From Sweltsa coloradensis (Eukaryota; Arthropoda; Insecta; Plecoptera; Chloroperlidae), in contig JAMZAV010004545.1 of NCBI GenBank assembly GCA_024449915.1, positions 1 to 64,000 of the forward strand: 64,000 bases of DNA, read 5' to 3'. A program made the position numbers and the translations under genes. Under the pieces are notes generated by a model. The model was not told where the DNA came from. It saw only the letters and a list, made by a program, of their open reading frames with translations, and did not search any database. This document shows positions 45,931 through 57,997 of this stretch, in pieces (position 1 is the first letter of the stretch; every line of letters starts with the position of its first letter).

Positions 45931-46682
45931 TAGCATTTTCCTTGCAGCTTGTGCAGTCAGATTTTGGCTTCGGGAATGAACCGTTGGGTGAGGCTTGCTT
46001 TGGCAAGGCTAGGCCTACTGTACTAATTGCAGATTTTGGAGTTGTGATTGGATTAGATGATGTCTGATGACATGAGCTTTTTGGTTTAAAGGAAATGTGT
46101 TTCCTTGGCAATTTATCATTTTGCTTTGATAGCATATTTCGAGCTTTATGAGTGGACTGATTGGGAAGAGCCGGCTTAAAAATCGTTTTAAGAATCGGAG
46201 ATACTTGTGAGTCAGATTTTTGCTTTGGAAGTGAGCTGTGGAGCGAGGCTTGCTTTGGTAGGTCCACTGTAATTGCAGATTCAGGAGACGTGATTGGATT
46301 AGAATTAGATGATGTCTGATGACATGAGCTTTTTGGTTTAAAGGAAATGTGTTTCCTTGGCAATTTCCATTTATCATTTTGCTGTGGCAGCGTTTTAGCC
46401 GCTTTACAAGTGGACTGATTGGGAAGAGATTGTAAGGACACTATAGGAGCTGCTACTGTAACAAGAGGTTTGTTGTTTTTTGTTTTTTTTTTTGCCACGT
46501 CTTTCAGCATCTTGCTCATCAACCAGTGTTGAATTGCCGGAATTGAATTTTGGCATAGGCCTTGTTGATCTTCTTCTTAATTTTCGTACATTTGATGTCT
46601 CCACTTCAGACATGTCTGTAGTAAATAGTTGTGTGTCATCGTTATGTTCTAGAACTTTTCGTTTCTCACATGACTTGGACAT
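45931..46682 (-). CDS. candidate first exon of an unknown basic protein, with internal duplication
   Basis: Not a recognised family. The minus-strand reading starts at an ATG at 46,682 (MSKSCEKRKVLEHNDD), contains a basic stretch RKLRRRSTRPMPKF and, after a 1-base shift in an A-rich run near 46,480-46,500, continues to about 45,931. The second part holds two tandem copies of a ~70-residue unit (LPNQST.KA ... LPRKHISFKPKSSCHQTSSN ... LPKQAS). At the end GTGAGTAATC at 45,930-45,921 resembles a 5' splice site, so the last codons before the stop may be intronic. Lys, Ser and Pro are frequent, which suggests a disordered nuclear protein, but that is only a guess. Confidence 0.45.
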
Positions 46683-46689
46683 GGCAACT

Positions 46690-49255
46690 AAAAAAACAAC
46701 AGAAAACAAACAAAAAATAATAGATATAGGCCTATGCTATTAGGCATACAAATAATAATATAACTTTTAAGAGTCTTGTGGGTTCTTTTGGGTTGTGGAT
46801 TGGTGACATTTTTTGCGATGTCTGTTTCGTCTTGCCATTTTTCTTTCTTAGTGTCAACGTTTTGAAGATCGTGATACCTTTCAATCTTCAGTACTAGCTA
46901 ATAGGGATGGGACAGTGTTACACATTTTTAAGGCGTTTGTTATTTTATTATTTCTCTAACCTAGGCCGCTTCGCGACGCTTTTTTATCACGTTGATGGAT
47001 GAGCTTTTTTTTCAGTTTTAGTGTGCGTGTGACTCTTTACGGTTTGCAATTTGCTTTTTTAAATGCCTTGTAGGTGATTTGTTGTCTGAGTTTCTTTTGG
47101 TTAATTGTTATTGATATTTATACCTAAAAAAATTATATTAAAACCTTAATTTCTATGTTCTGACGAGCTTTTCACCTGATTTCTATATCAAAAGGTAGGC
47201 CTACTACATCACCAAACACATACCTCCATAGAAAATATGACGTTGTAGCCCCACCGTTTGTTCAGTAATCGGACCAAATACACGAACAGAATCGGCTAAC
47301 TAAAAATCGAAAAATTGTACAAGTATGAGATTACTGAGAATATGTGTGTGTCTTCATTGGACCAAAAACGTAGCAGGTCTAAGTCAGAGATTTCGAAGGT
47401 CCCCCTCCAATTTTCATCAGATCGTACATATGCCGTTTATCCTCCGGTTGAAGAGCAAACGACAAAAAAAAAACAAAGAAAAACAAAAAACACCCGAGCT
47501 ATGTTTTGGGGTGTCAGTGGAATAAAGTCTTCGCTTTGTTCTCTCGTGTCAATAAAGTCCTACGCGTACAGTGATGTGGTGTGTGACAATTCCTCAAAAA
47601 CAAATTTGTCAACGAAGAAGATACAACTTACAGAACTCCTGAAATGATCTAGTACATGACATCAAACAACAAATAAGGCACTGTGAATTATAGCCTAGTA
47701 TGTCTTTTTTGGTTCTAATATTGTTATTTCGCGATCATGTGGTTATGATAATGAACTCGTATTTACAGGAAGGAAAGTCTCATAGCAATCTCAATTTACG
47801 GGGGTAGGCCTACTATACTACTAGGCATAATTTTATAATATCCTGACGAAGAAGATAACACGAATCTTCGAAACGTCTTGACAGAGGCCCTGCAAAAGAA
47901 TAACCGAGACGAAAACAGACATAACAAATTAAGAAAGTCTAATTTGATCTCACTAGGATGGGCCATTGAGATGGGATAAAGAATAGGGGCCTAGGCTATA
48001 TGGTTTAGGATTTTAAATAAGAAAACGTACGGTGTACGCCTATCTATCAAGGATGCGAGCTTATAATTATATAGCATAGGCCTATCTAAAATTAATTATA
48101 TTTTAGCTCAACAGTGATTGGCTAGGGCCTACCCACTATAAGAGAGCGCCGAGGCTTGGCGCGGAGACAGGTTTAGGCGCTCAGCTTTTAATTTTTTTTC
48201 TTTTTCGGTTTGCACGTTGTAAGTACCGAACACCGTTATCGAAATTTCAACACAACGTTAATAATTTAATACAGAATACATCGTGTTATCAGTAGTACGC
48301 TTTTTACTAATTTATGATTTCATCGCTTTCATCGACATCAGATTTTGGTAATGTTATTACCAACCGTTCAGCAGCATCATCAACAGCCTGAGCGCGCCGC
48401 ATAAAATAATGGTCTAGACTATAGTGCTAGCTTACTACTTTCGATAGCGGACTCTAACTGGGCATGTGCCTCCCATGTATATCGGGAACCATATGTTCCT
48501 TTGCGGCATTCCACCTATTTTTGTCATCAATGGTGGCCACATGCATGTTTCTTTCATTATTTTCTCACAAACTAATTGGAACCACCGACATGGAGCTTCT
48601 AGTTTTCATTCCAGACTGAACTGCACAATACTTGGGTGCACTGAAAAAATTAGTAGGCTACAGACCATAATAGGCCTAGTGTCAATCTTACATGTCCAAC
48701 TCTCAACGTAGTAACTAGCAAGCGTGTGTTATCTACAATCACTGGTACATACCTCAATGCTTTATTAAGACGAAATAATAATTATAAATGCAAGCCTTGA
48801 ATATTACTGCACCAAAGTCACTATTAAAATTGGGCCCAATCTTTTCCTTGGTTCCATGGGGTTACCCTCATGGTAAGATGCTATTAAGTGGCGGCATCTA
48901 CACGCCCACGTTACAATACGTTATTGGGACTTTATGTAGCATTTCATGGTTACCTCCACCACAAGGTTATCCACTACTTCCCTGATAATATTGCGCCAAA
49001 AGACAGTTCATTACCACTCAGCGACCTATAGGACACAACTTGATGTACTGAGACACAGTTATAAGAATGGTGTGTGGGATCAATTATCCAATGTTGATTG
49101 TCAAATTAATACACCCGGTCACATACAAATGATACTAATAATATGTAGGCCTACCCATACCTACTAGCGTTACTCCTACGGCCTACAGATATTAGTCTGT
49201 ATGCAACATCGAAAACATACAAACTCCATCTTTTGAGTATATGTACACTGCCGCT
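46690..49255. other. unassigned region with hammerhead-like motif
   Basis: No gene is supported. TAGGCCTA-type octamers are frequent. At 47,843-47,874 ctgacgaagaagat ... atcttcgaaac resembles the conserved core of hammerhead ribozymes found in Penelope-like elements (see findings). Open frames at 47.3-47.6 and 48.5-49.2 kb have no domain features. Confidence 0.4.
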
Positions 49256-49259
49256 TTCC

Positions 49260-51465
49260 TATCTATGCATACTGACATTATTACATAGGTGAGAAAAACC
49301 ATCAGACAAATGTTTCACTTTATCTATTGAGAGATCTGAATTGACAACATGTATATGAGAACCAAGGTGACATGGAGCAATGCTTGTGGCCAATGAGGAA
49401 TATTTCACACCAAAATTGTCTACGCAAAAAGTTTTTTGATTTTAAATATGTTTCCATTTAGAAGGTAAACTCCATGAATCTCTATCAATGCGTTGCATCT
49501 AGAAAGATCCACCTTTTAATTTTATCTATGAAATGGTTACCATTAATACCACTGATGGCCATCTTATGAGGTAATCTTCTGCTATCACACTCTAACGTGA
49601 CGAATCTAATGCATTCTATGCTTATTTTCAACATTACCGCAACGTCCAACTCTTTCATTCGCCGACATTTTGCTGAAGAGGATTATTTGTTTTCCGTAGC
49701 AAACGCTTTCAGTTTGTAAAGTATAATTTTCAAATGCAAAAGCACTAAAACTATCAAGAGGTCTCAAAGTTGACATCAGTACGTGTAGGTGTACTAAATT
49801 GTGGTTCATTGTAAACCAGAATTTCTCTCCGTAAGCTCAGCAGACTTCGTAACAAACCTTCTTACAAGACATGGCCACATCATTAAATTACTGACAGCTT
49901 CTTAGAAACTAGAATAGTAATACCACAGACAAACACATAAAATGATGTATAACGAGCATCTGTTAATATTCCTTTCAAGTATGGCCGGGCCTAAATATAA
50001 AAGAAATTGACGTGTACTCTACTGCTTTACACATAGAGTACGTCAACTAGTGACCTTTGTTGGCGGCTAAAATCACGGAAGGCCAAAATGGTTGAGCGCC
50101 TAAAGAAGAGGAATTTAAACCCTCAAGATGCCTCACAGCAAGCGTTGAGGACTGCTGGGGCAGGCGTTCTCTCCACACATGATCAAACGGCGCATTACAC
50201 CAAGCAAACCGGTGAATGTAATCTAAGGGAAATGTTGACACAGACCATATTATCCTTGAAAGTGGTGACTCCCCTTTGTCATGTTCAGCATTCTCCATAT
50301 AATGAAAGGGACAATCATCGGTTCGCAATGGAGCATCCTTATCTGGGATGTCATACGTCCTACTACTCTCCACGTTGAGCACAATTATCACCACCCAAAA
50401 TATCGCTAAACGATTTTGTCCTTGTGAAGCATTTAGCTGGTGTATACACGCAAAATGAATGCACTCTAACATTAATGTTTTTGGTTCAGCTAAAATGTAA
50501 AACCATTTTGTAAACGGCCGTTAATTTCAGTACCAAATCATCAAGGAATTCTTCTACTGGTTGGCTTTGCATGCACCACAAAACAACGCACAAGAATGTT
50601 TTTTTGCAATAGAATTCCTCAATATTGCACAAATAGGCCAAAACTGCTTATTGTTGCTGCGATAAAAGGGGTAAACCATCTATATTGAAATTCAAGTTCC
50701 ACTTCTAACCATCTTCTATTTTTATTGTGGTCAGATTTTGCTTATAGCAGTTGCAAGACCAAAATAATAATATGTTCCACTCCCCATTTCTTGGAGTTGT
50801 ATATGACGTGGAGTTTTAAGTAATGTTCTGGCATCCATTGGTAACTCGCTATGCCAATTTCGAAGGCCTTTCAAAAGACTGTTAAGAGCAATTTGTGTAA
50901 TTCCGTTTTTTACAGACCACTCGAGCAAGAATGTTTGTATATCAATGGCATCTGCATGTGGATCATCATTTCCTGTCTCTGAATGGTCAGTATCAGTATC
51001 AGACAAAAAAATTTCATCATCATGGGCATCGTTAACTGTAGGCTTATACGTATCTTCAAAGATGACATGAGAACAGTCTTCTAAATTATCTGTTGAACTG
51101 CTATCATACAGAAGTTTGTTTTGACAGATTCCATTAGTAGGCATATCTGTACTTGTACTAGGTTCATTTATTAAATTGTCCGTTGTGAAACTTTGTATAC
51201 TACCGATACCAATTGAGCTGTGCTCATTTGAGAGCTCATTTTGAAAATTATCATTGCGGGAACTAGGCCCAGGCAGGCCTATCATTAAATTAGAAGCGTT
51301 TTCTAAATTGTCATTTATAACAGGTTGTTTTTCATTGCAGCTTAATTCATTGGACAAAACCGTGAGTTTTACATCTCGAAGGTGATTTTTAATCGCCTTA
51401 TTTCTGCGTCGTTGTTGCTGTCGTTTTCCAACAACACCTTTGCCGACTAGCTGAACTCTTTCCAT
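49260..51465 (-). pseudogene. transposase-like gene, frame-broken
   Basis: A minus-strand gene seen in several frames. A 244-residue frame (51,465-50,731) starts MERVQLVGKGVVGKRQQQRR, has a long acidic, Ser/Asn-rich middle and ends LNSLLKGLRNW...LPMDARTLLKTPRHI...MGSGTYYYFG. The reading then shifts to FNIDGLPL and NNKQFWPICAILRN (50,690-50,620), later APLRTDDCPFHYMENAEHDKG with FPLDYIHRF (50,330-50,180), then YGEKFWF and NHNLVHLHVL...LDSFSAFAFENYTL (49,840-49,720), and HIHVVNSDLSIDKVKHL near 49,340. This block order is that of a transposase-like protein family seen in many animal genomes, possibly related to CACTA tnp2-type transposases; that assignment is from memory of motifs. No terminal repeats were found, so mobile copy or domesticated relic is open. 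Confidence 0.65.
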
Positions 51466-54400
51466 TGGAATGCACCAAAACTAGGATGAATAGATTGAGA
51501 AATTGTCGACTTAGCTTACCTTTTAGGTGCATTTGCACAAGATGGAAGACTCATTCTCTCAGAACTTAAGCACTTTGATCTGTAAATAAATAAACATAAA
51601 TTGGATACGTGGGCCTGTGTAGGCTTGTCTGAATGAAAGAAAAGTTAATTCAAAGCATCTCTAACCAAGTTGTGTAGACAAACAACTTGGCCAATTAATT
51701 AGCCATTTTGTTGATAACTTTAAAAATTGCTGTGAAAATGCAACTAACCCTACTTACATACTTGGTATGGCCCTAGGGAGCAGTATCTAGCCTAGGCCTT
51801 AGACCATGGTTTAGGCCTACACTACACATACTAATTTTTTTGTTTGTTTGTTTATTTATTAGCCCTTCTTTTGGTCTATTGTGGTGGACAAGTTTTGAGT
51901 TGAGTTTGAACAGTTGCACAGGTCTTGCTGCAATGGCCGCGTGTGAAATTACGACATTGCTTTTGCGATTGGTACATAAAATTAGCCGTGTAAATTTCCA
52001 GTGAAGGCAACGTTAAATACAGGCTGTGGATATTCTTACGTTCAAACCCAAGCTATACCAAAATTAATCTTACGTTTATGTGATCTAGGACTGTTTTGGC
52101 CATTATCACATGAAGGCCGACCGGTACTTGAACGTTAAGAATTATGTAATGATGTTATTAGGCTTTTCACAACAGCTTACAGACCATAAGAATACTGCAA
52201 TGTTCTCGTTAGGTTTTTAGTGTGGATTTAATTTCTGAGAGTTAGGCCTAGTAGTCCCTAAGGCCCTACAAATCATTACTTGAATGTAAGATTAAATTAA
52301 ATAACGTTTAAGTAGGACCTACAGTCCTTCACTAACAAACAACTACGAGACCATGGCTTCATGTTCCGCATATTACCTACTACAATTGCATTCAAAAATT
52401 GAGACCTAGATAGGGCATCTCGGACTAAAAGTTGGCCTGGGCTCACGTAGGCTAGACCTATTATTGATATTTGATTCAGAGTTCGAAAGGTAGCCTAATT
52501 GTAAACGATCGCTGCAAATAAACGCGGTTGTTAAAGACAACTCGTCTAGGCTACGCTTTCATCACATTTATTGCCGTTTAGCGTATTGGCCTGCTGGGCA
52601 TCGGGGTGGCTTTAAAATGTTATTTTGCATGGATTACTGGATGTTATTATATTATTATTTAATTAGTAGGTAACTTCTAGCTTTTAAGGCTAAGCCTACT
52701 TTCTTGGATGAGAATTATCTTCATTCATCATCAGCTTAGATGTTGATTGTGCAACTTTCCACAGGCGACTGACTGACGGCGGGCTGCGGACTTGACGCAA
52801 GCTATAATATGCTAGAGTTGAACGTAGGCTTGAATAATTTGCCGCTATTAAAACGTTTGAACATTAGAATATAGGTAGGCCTACCTGGTTTTACTTTTAT
52901 TTACGCTGTGTAGCTATGAATCTTACGTATGAACTTAAATGTACTGCAAATAAATCTTACGTCAGAGGCTGTGATTGGTACGTTTTCATCATGAATAATC
53001 AAACTAGGAATAGTGTCTCTTACGTCTCGTTGCGGACACGTCCATTATCCAAAAAAAAATAAAATAAATCCTAACCTTTATGTTTATATTTAAAATATAA
53101 AGACTTTCAACCGAAAGGAGTTGTATCAAAACATATAGGCCTCGGCTAGGGGCTAGAATCGAACGTAGGAATTGTGTTCTTACGTTCGCTGCAGGACGTA
53201 GGCCTAGGGCTATCATAAATTTTAAAATCCTCTTTTAAACATTTGCAGGCTAGGCCTAGGCCTATTTAAATACCCCGTGTATATTGATACGATTGGACGT
53301 ACGAATCGCAAAAATATTTCAATAAAGGGGGTTTTGGTGCTTGCTATTGTTCGGGTTCTCAACGTATCAACGATGTTTACAAATGAGTAACGTGGATAAA
53401 ATAAATCATAATTTCTGTCCTAAATACTCACTAACGGAAAGAATTTCGGGTTGCGCTCTTATCGATTAATCCTAGAACTAAGCGCGGCGCACTGTAGCCA
53501 GCGGAAAGTTCGGCTAACCTAGCGTAGTAGTTGTTAATTAAGTGTAACGGCAAATTTATTGTTTTGTTCCTTCGTGAGATGCGCGCGCACGTCGGTTTGA
53601 ACCGGGGTACCGTATGCCGAGAATCAACGTACGATATACACTTTCAATCGAAATGATAGGGCCTATATCAAAATATAAAGCTAATAGAATGTAAAAAAAT
53701 TATATCACGGGATTTTGACCAACGAACCCGCGCACAGCCGTCAAACCCTTCACGCTGCCACACAGCACTGTGTCAAAGGTCGCCTATAAACGTTACTAGG
53801 GGTGAACGGTTGAACGTAAGAATATACTCTTCAAAATTTTTTAAGAAGGATGGTATCCTACATAATCTCACTGCAGGTAGGCCTACGTCTTGTCTACCAA
53901 CACTAGTTCAGGCTAGGGCCTAGGACTAGGCCTACCAGTAGCTAGGCCTAGTAGGCTAGGTAGTTACAGCCCTAGATTCAGTGGGGGGAACTAGACTAAG
54001 AAATGAGCTGAAAGATCAAAGTTGATCTTAAATTTCAAGCTTATTAATAGGGCCTAGCTAAGCCCTTAGGCTAGTAGGGCTACTTATAGCCTAGAGCCAG
54101 GCCCTACCATGACTTACAAAAGTCCATGCAAATTATGCTTAGTGGTAGCCCCTATACCTAGGCCTATGTGATGTCAGGCCTAGGGCCTATTAGTTGTGAT
54201 TCGGCTGAGGGCGGGGGGGCGGGGGGGAAACTGGGGGTGGGGTATATTTAAATATTAATAATACCATTAAACAACTTCTCCACTAGGCCACGTCAGCCAA
54301 GCCTTGAAGCCAAATACCGACCTCAAATAGTCGTAACGTGGTCGGCTAGCTAGGCTGGGCTAGGGCTAAGGTAGCCCTAGCCTAGCCCTCCGAGTCCCCA

Positions 54401-55560
54401 GGTAGGCCTAGCCGGGCCTGGTTCTTTGATAATTACCATTCGAGTCCTACGACACGATAAATGAATAGATAAGTTATTATTATTTGATGTTACAGTATTA
54501 TAGAAACAGTTGAGCTTACTGTGGCAAAAGACTGTTTAGCAGCAGTGCATCCATTGTCCGGATAAAAGCGCCAACTTGCAGTTTAACCAACAAATATCGT
54601 ATATCCTTGCTGTGACACATTTAAATATTTAAATCTTCTCTGTTATTATTTATTCCTATTGTAATATAATAGAGCATCTATTAAATATTGCGTTTTAATG
54701 GTAAAGTCCCTTGAAAAAAAAGTGTAATACAAAATATGACAAGTTAAAAAATGAGAATATAATTTGATCGGTCATGGTTGTAAGTAGGCCACGAATAATA
54801 TAAAATTATTCTTTGACCTAATAATGGATGTTTTTAAGTTATTGAAAGCACACTAGTCGAATAACCACTGATAACGATTTTGATCAGTAATTATTAAAAT
54901 ATTAAGATATCATCATATCTGTGTGCTAGTTATCCCCTGCTCTGACGCAGCGCAGACTGCAAAGCAGATTCAATTATTTGATATATCAGGTATCAGAATG
55001 CTTTTAAAAAATAAAAGTAGGCCTACATTATTCACCTCTTGGGCCACTAGGCAGGAATAAATAATCCAGATAATGCCTTAATGACAATTGCCTTAGTTAG
55101 TGTTCTGAATTATCACGTATACAAATACCACTGTAAAAAAAATATAAATAGAATAAAAAGAATACAAATAAATACGAAATATGTTCAATAATAGTAGGAC
55201 ACGGTATACAAGAGTCACTATACACTTGTTTTATTTTATTTCTTGTTGTATTATTATGTTATTGTTTTATTATCAGGCGATGGATGTCTGCTATTATTAT
55301 TTTAAGAGTTTTCCACGACGTGATTTAAAAGTCACGTGACAGATGACGTAATGAAAATATGAACCTCTTTGTAAAGTAGAAAATTTGAGGTGTGTGGGGG
55401 GGGGGGGGTGAATGCCCAACACCCATGAATCATAATCAATAATAAATATAATTAATGCATCATAACTCAGTTCCAACTATGTCGGGTTGAGTGGTGGTTT
55501 TCCTACTCATGAATCAATGCATGGAACTGTAGATACTAAGCTTGCAGACTTATTGTTTCT
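51466..55560. other. unassigned non-coding region rich in TAGGCCTA octamers
   Basis: No gene, RNA or known repeat is supported over about 4 kb. The AGGCCTA/TAGGCCT motif is densest near 53,870-54,190. G runs lie near 54,210-54,240 and 55,396-55,409. Could be upstream or intronic DNA of the gene at 49.3-51.5 kb. Confidence 0.45.
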
Positions 55561-55579
55561 TCACACATCATCCACTCCT

Positions 55580-55995
55580 TCTTCTCCACCATTTACTCCA
55601 CTCTCTCTGTCCTCCCACACTTTACTCTTTGCCCACATGCTCCCACGTCATTCCGTTTGTAACGTCTTCTTGATAATCTTTCCCTTTTTCTCTTGGCCTT
55701 CCTACTCTTCTTTTCGCCCTCCTCTGCGCTTCAATCTTTCTCGTCTTGGATCTCTCCTTGCCCATCCTTTTCATATGTCCAAACCATCTTGACGTTCTCT
55801 CTAGCTAGCCTCGATCTCTCCAATCCGCAGTTCTTTCCTTATTTTCATTACTTCTTATCTTGTCCTCTTTGTAACTCCCTTTCTACTTCTTAAAAACTTC
55901 ATTCGTGCTGCTTCTCAGCTGACTCTCTCTTTTGTTCCCACTGCCCGATGTTACGGCCCCATATGTTAATATAGTACCAAATATTGCTCTACAGA
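55580..55995 (-). pseudogene. LINE reverse-transcriptase C-terminal fragment (third family)
   Basis: The minus-strand reading in shifting frames gives AIFGTILTYGAV (55,990-55,950), EAARMKFLRSRKGVTKRTR (55,920-55,860), then SRWFGHMKRMGKERS (55,800-55,750) and KIEAQRRAKRRVGRPRKR (55,745-55,690). LYG..., R..GVT.R.R and RWFGH..RM...RRVGRP are the RT thumb and tail of a widespread animal LINE group. It differs from both LINEs above. No catalytic domain remains here. Confidence 0.7.
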
Positions 55996-56024
55996 AAAAT
56001 TTACATTTTTTTGGGAACAACAAC

Positions 56025-56360
56025 AATAATAATAATAATAATCATAATAATAAGATAATATAATAATAATAATAATATAATAATAATAATAATAATATAT
56101 AATATTATAATAATGGATAAAACAGCAGAAGAAAACATCATCTACAAACAATATTAACAATTTATAGAATGACTTTTTTAGTTTAAGAGTTAAGACAAAA
56201 GTATATGTATGTATAGGTACACATGGAGAGTACTTGACGTAAGTCCTACAACATGTTAGCTCCGTTTTTTAACGCGTTTGTATGAATACATCCAATAAAA
56301 TAATATAATTATAATTAATAATAATTATAATAATAATAATAATAATAATAATAAGATCAT
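56025..56360 (+). mobile_element. RLE-type LINE, short 3'-end copy with triplet tails
   Basis: After an (AAT)n stretch (56,025-56,105), the block gaagaaaacatcatctacaa to acatccaataaaat (56,130-56,303) matches the 3' UTR of LINE copy 1 (2,924-3,086), followed by its (ATA)n/(AAT)n tail to 56,355. It is a strongly 5'-truncated copy. Confidence 0.8.
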
Positions 56361-57279
56361 AATATTAAATTATTCATACATAAACTTATTATGATTTACT
56401 ACTGATTATTATCAAAATATTATTTTGGGTGTTCAAGGTGATTTACATGTCACTACTGAACGATGAGTGTATCGTTGAGCCATGCGTTTCTCTACGTGAA
56501 AGTATGGTAATTATTTTTACATTGTTTGAGAAACGAACCACGAACCACGTCTTTGTTTTATTAGGCATCCATTAACTTTGCAAACAAAAGTATCGGACTT
56601 AATTTTGGGACTTGGCAGTGTGCATGTCGACGTGTGCGCTACTGGTGAATAGGTGTGCTGGGGCCTATGCTGGCACTGCTATTACGACAATGTATCTCGT
56701 CCAATATCACGTGCAGGCTACCTGGCGGAGAGGGGGGGGGTACCGTTTTGACGTACACTTATTCTGAATGGTTGCCTGAACGTAAGATGTACCGGCCCAG
56801 CACTTGTCAACCTTGTAGACCATGCCAGTAGGCTTCATTGCGCCAGCATAACGCGCACTGGCCTGAATGGCTGCCTTAGTATACGTGTTTGCTGCAGGTG
56901 GCGGAATCTATGCCTTGGTTGAGGGTGTGCGATCACGCTCGGTCGAAGTGCTTTGTTGATTAGTTGGTAAAGTTTTTCAGGATACCACACTCACTGCTTA
57001 TTGTATTGGATTATGGTTCAATTGACGCCTCGGCTAGCAGGCTAGAATTAATATAAAACATACCTACACTTCTTCAAGGGTCACTTTCTCGCATACAAGT
57101 TTGTTTTTATAACCATTCTCATAAGTTAACCTCTATTATCTATTTGTTTATGCTGTAAGACTAATTTGGCGTCTCGAATTAATAGCCAAATTAAAAAACA
57201 AATATGTGATTTTGAATTATGTTATAAAAACAATATATATGTGTTTCGACGCTTTTTTACCGCAAGATCCTTGTTTTTT
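56361..57279. other. unassigned spacer
   Basis: No gene or repeat family is recognised; there is one G run near 56,731-56,739. Confidence 0.4.
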
Positions 57280-57280
57280 T

Positions 57281-57930
57281 GAGCGCGGCGAAGCGAGCGT
57301 CTCCACTTGAATCTTATGGCTCGAATGTCGGTTTTTTTGTTTTTTCTGTTACTGCTATCGATACAGGTCGCGACCGTTTTCTCTGATGACGACCTGATTT
57401 GCACACATGTACATACCACCTAGGCGGGTTGCTTATAGTTGTGTGGCAAAATCGTTTCAAAAATTAAAAAGTTACATTAAAGTTAATTGAAAGTTTTTTT
57501 CAAACTTTAACGAGACAAAATCTAGGTGGCCAATCATTTAGAAGTCACGTCGATCACGAATATGTTTTAATTTTTATTTTGATCCGAAGTAAGTGTAGTC
57601 GGTAATTACATTATAACAAAGTCCCGTTACAATGCAACGGCGCACGTGGTTTCAGGTCACTATGCACTGCACCTATAAGTAATCAAACACTATCGGAGGA
57701 AGCCTGTATTATTTTGTACCAAGAGTTTAAACAGGAAATGATGTGCAGGTCTTCTATCTGATGGCGGTGGATTATCCATTCTCTTCCTATTTTCAAATTT
57801 TCAGCTAAATCGGTCAGCCTTAAAGACTTATTGGTTATGTGTAACATTATGGGAATGTCTTACTCGGTCTCGTGTTGGCACGTACCGGTGCTCGCGCAAC
57901 AACGCGTCTAACCGAGCATTTTTCCTAGTA
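57281..57930 (+). repeat. GAGCGAAGCGAGCG repeat, copy D
   Basis: A diverged copy: gagcgcggcgaagcgagcgt at the left, gttgtgtggcaaaatcgttt, gaaagtttttttcaaactt, gaagtcacgtcgatcacgaa, atggcggtggattatcca and an accgagcatttttcctag end near 57,911-57,930. It ends about 70 bases before the hAT-like element. Confidence 0.75.
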
Positions 57931-57997
57931 TCATATATAACGTGTACAACCTAGCAAATTAAAATATGTTTCTTTAAGGCTTGTCTGTGGTTTAGAT

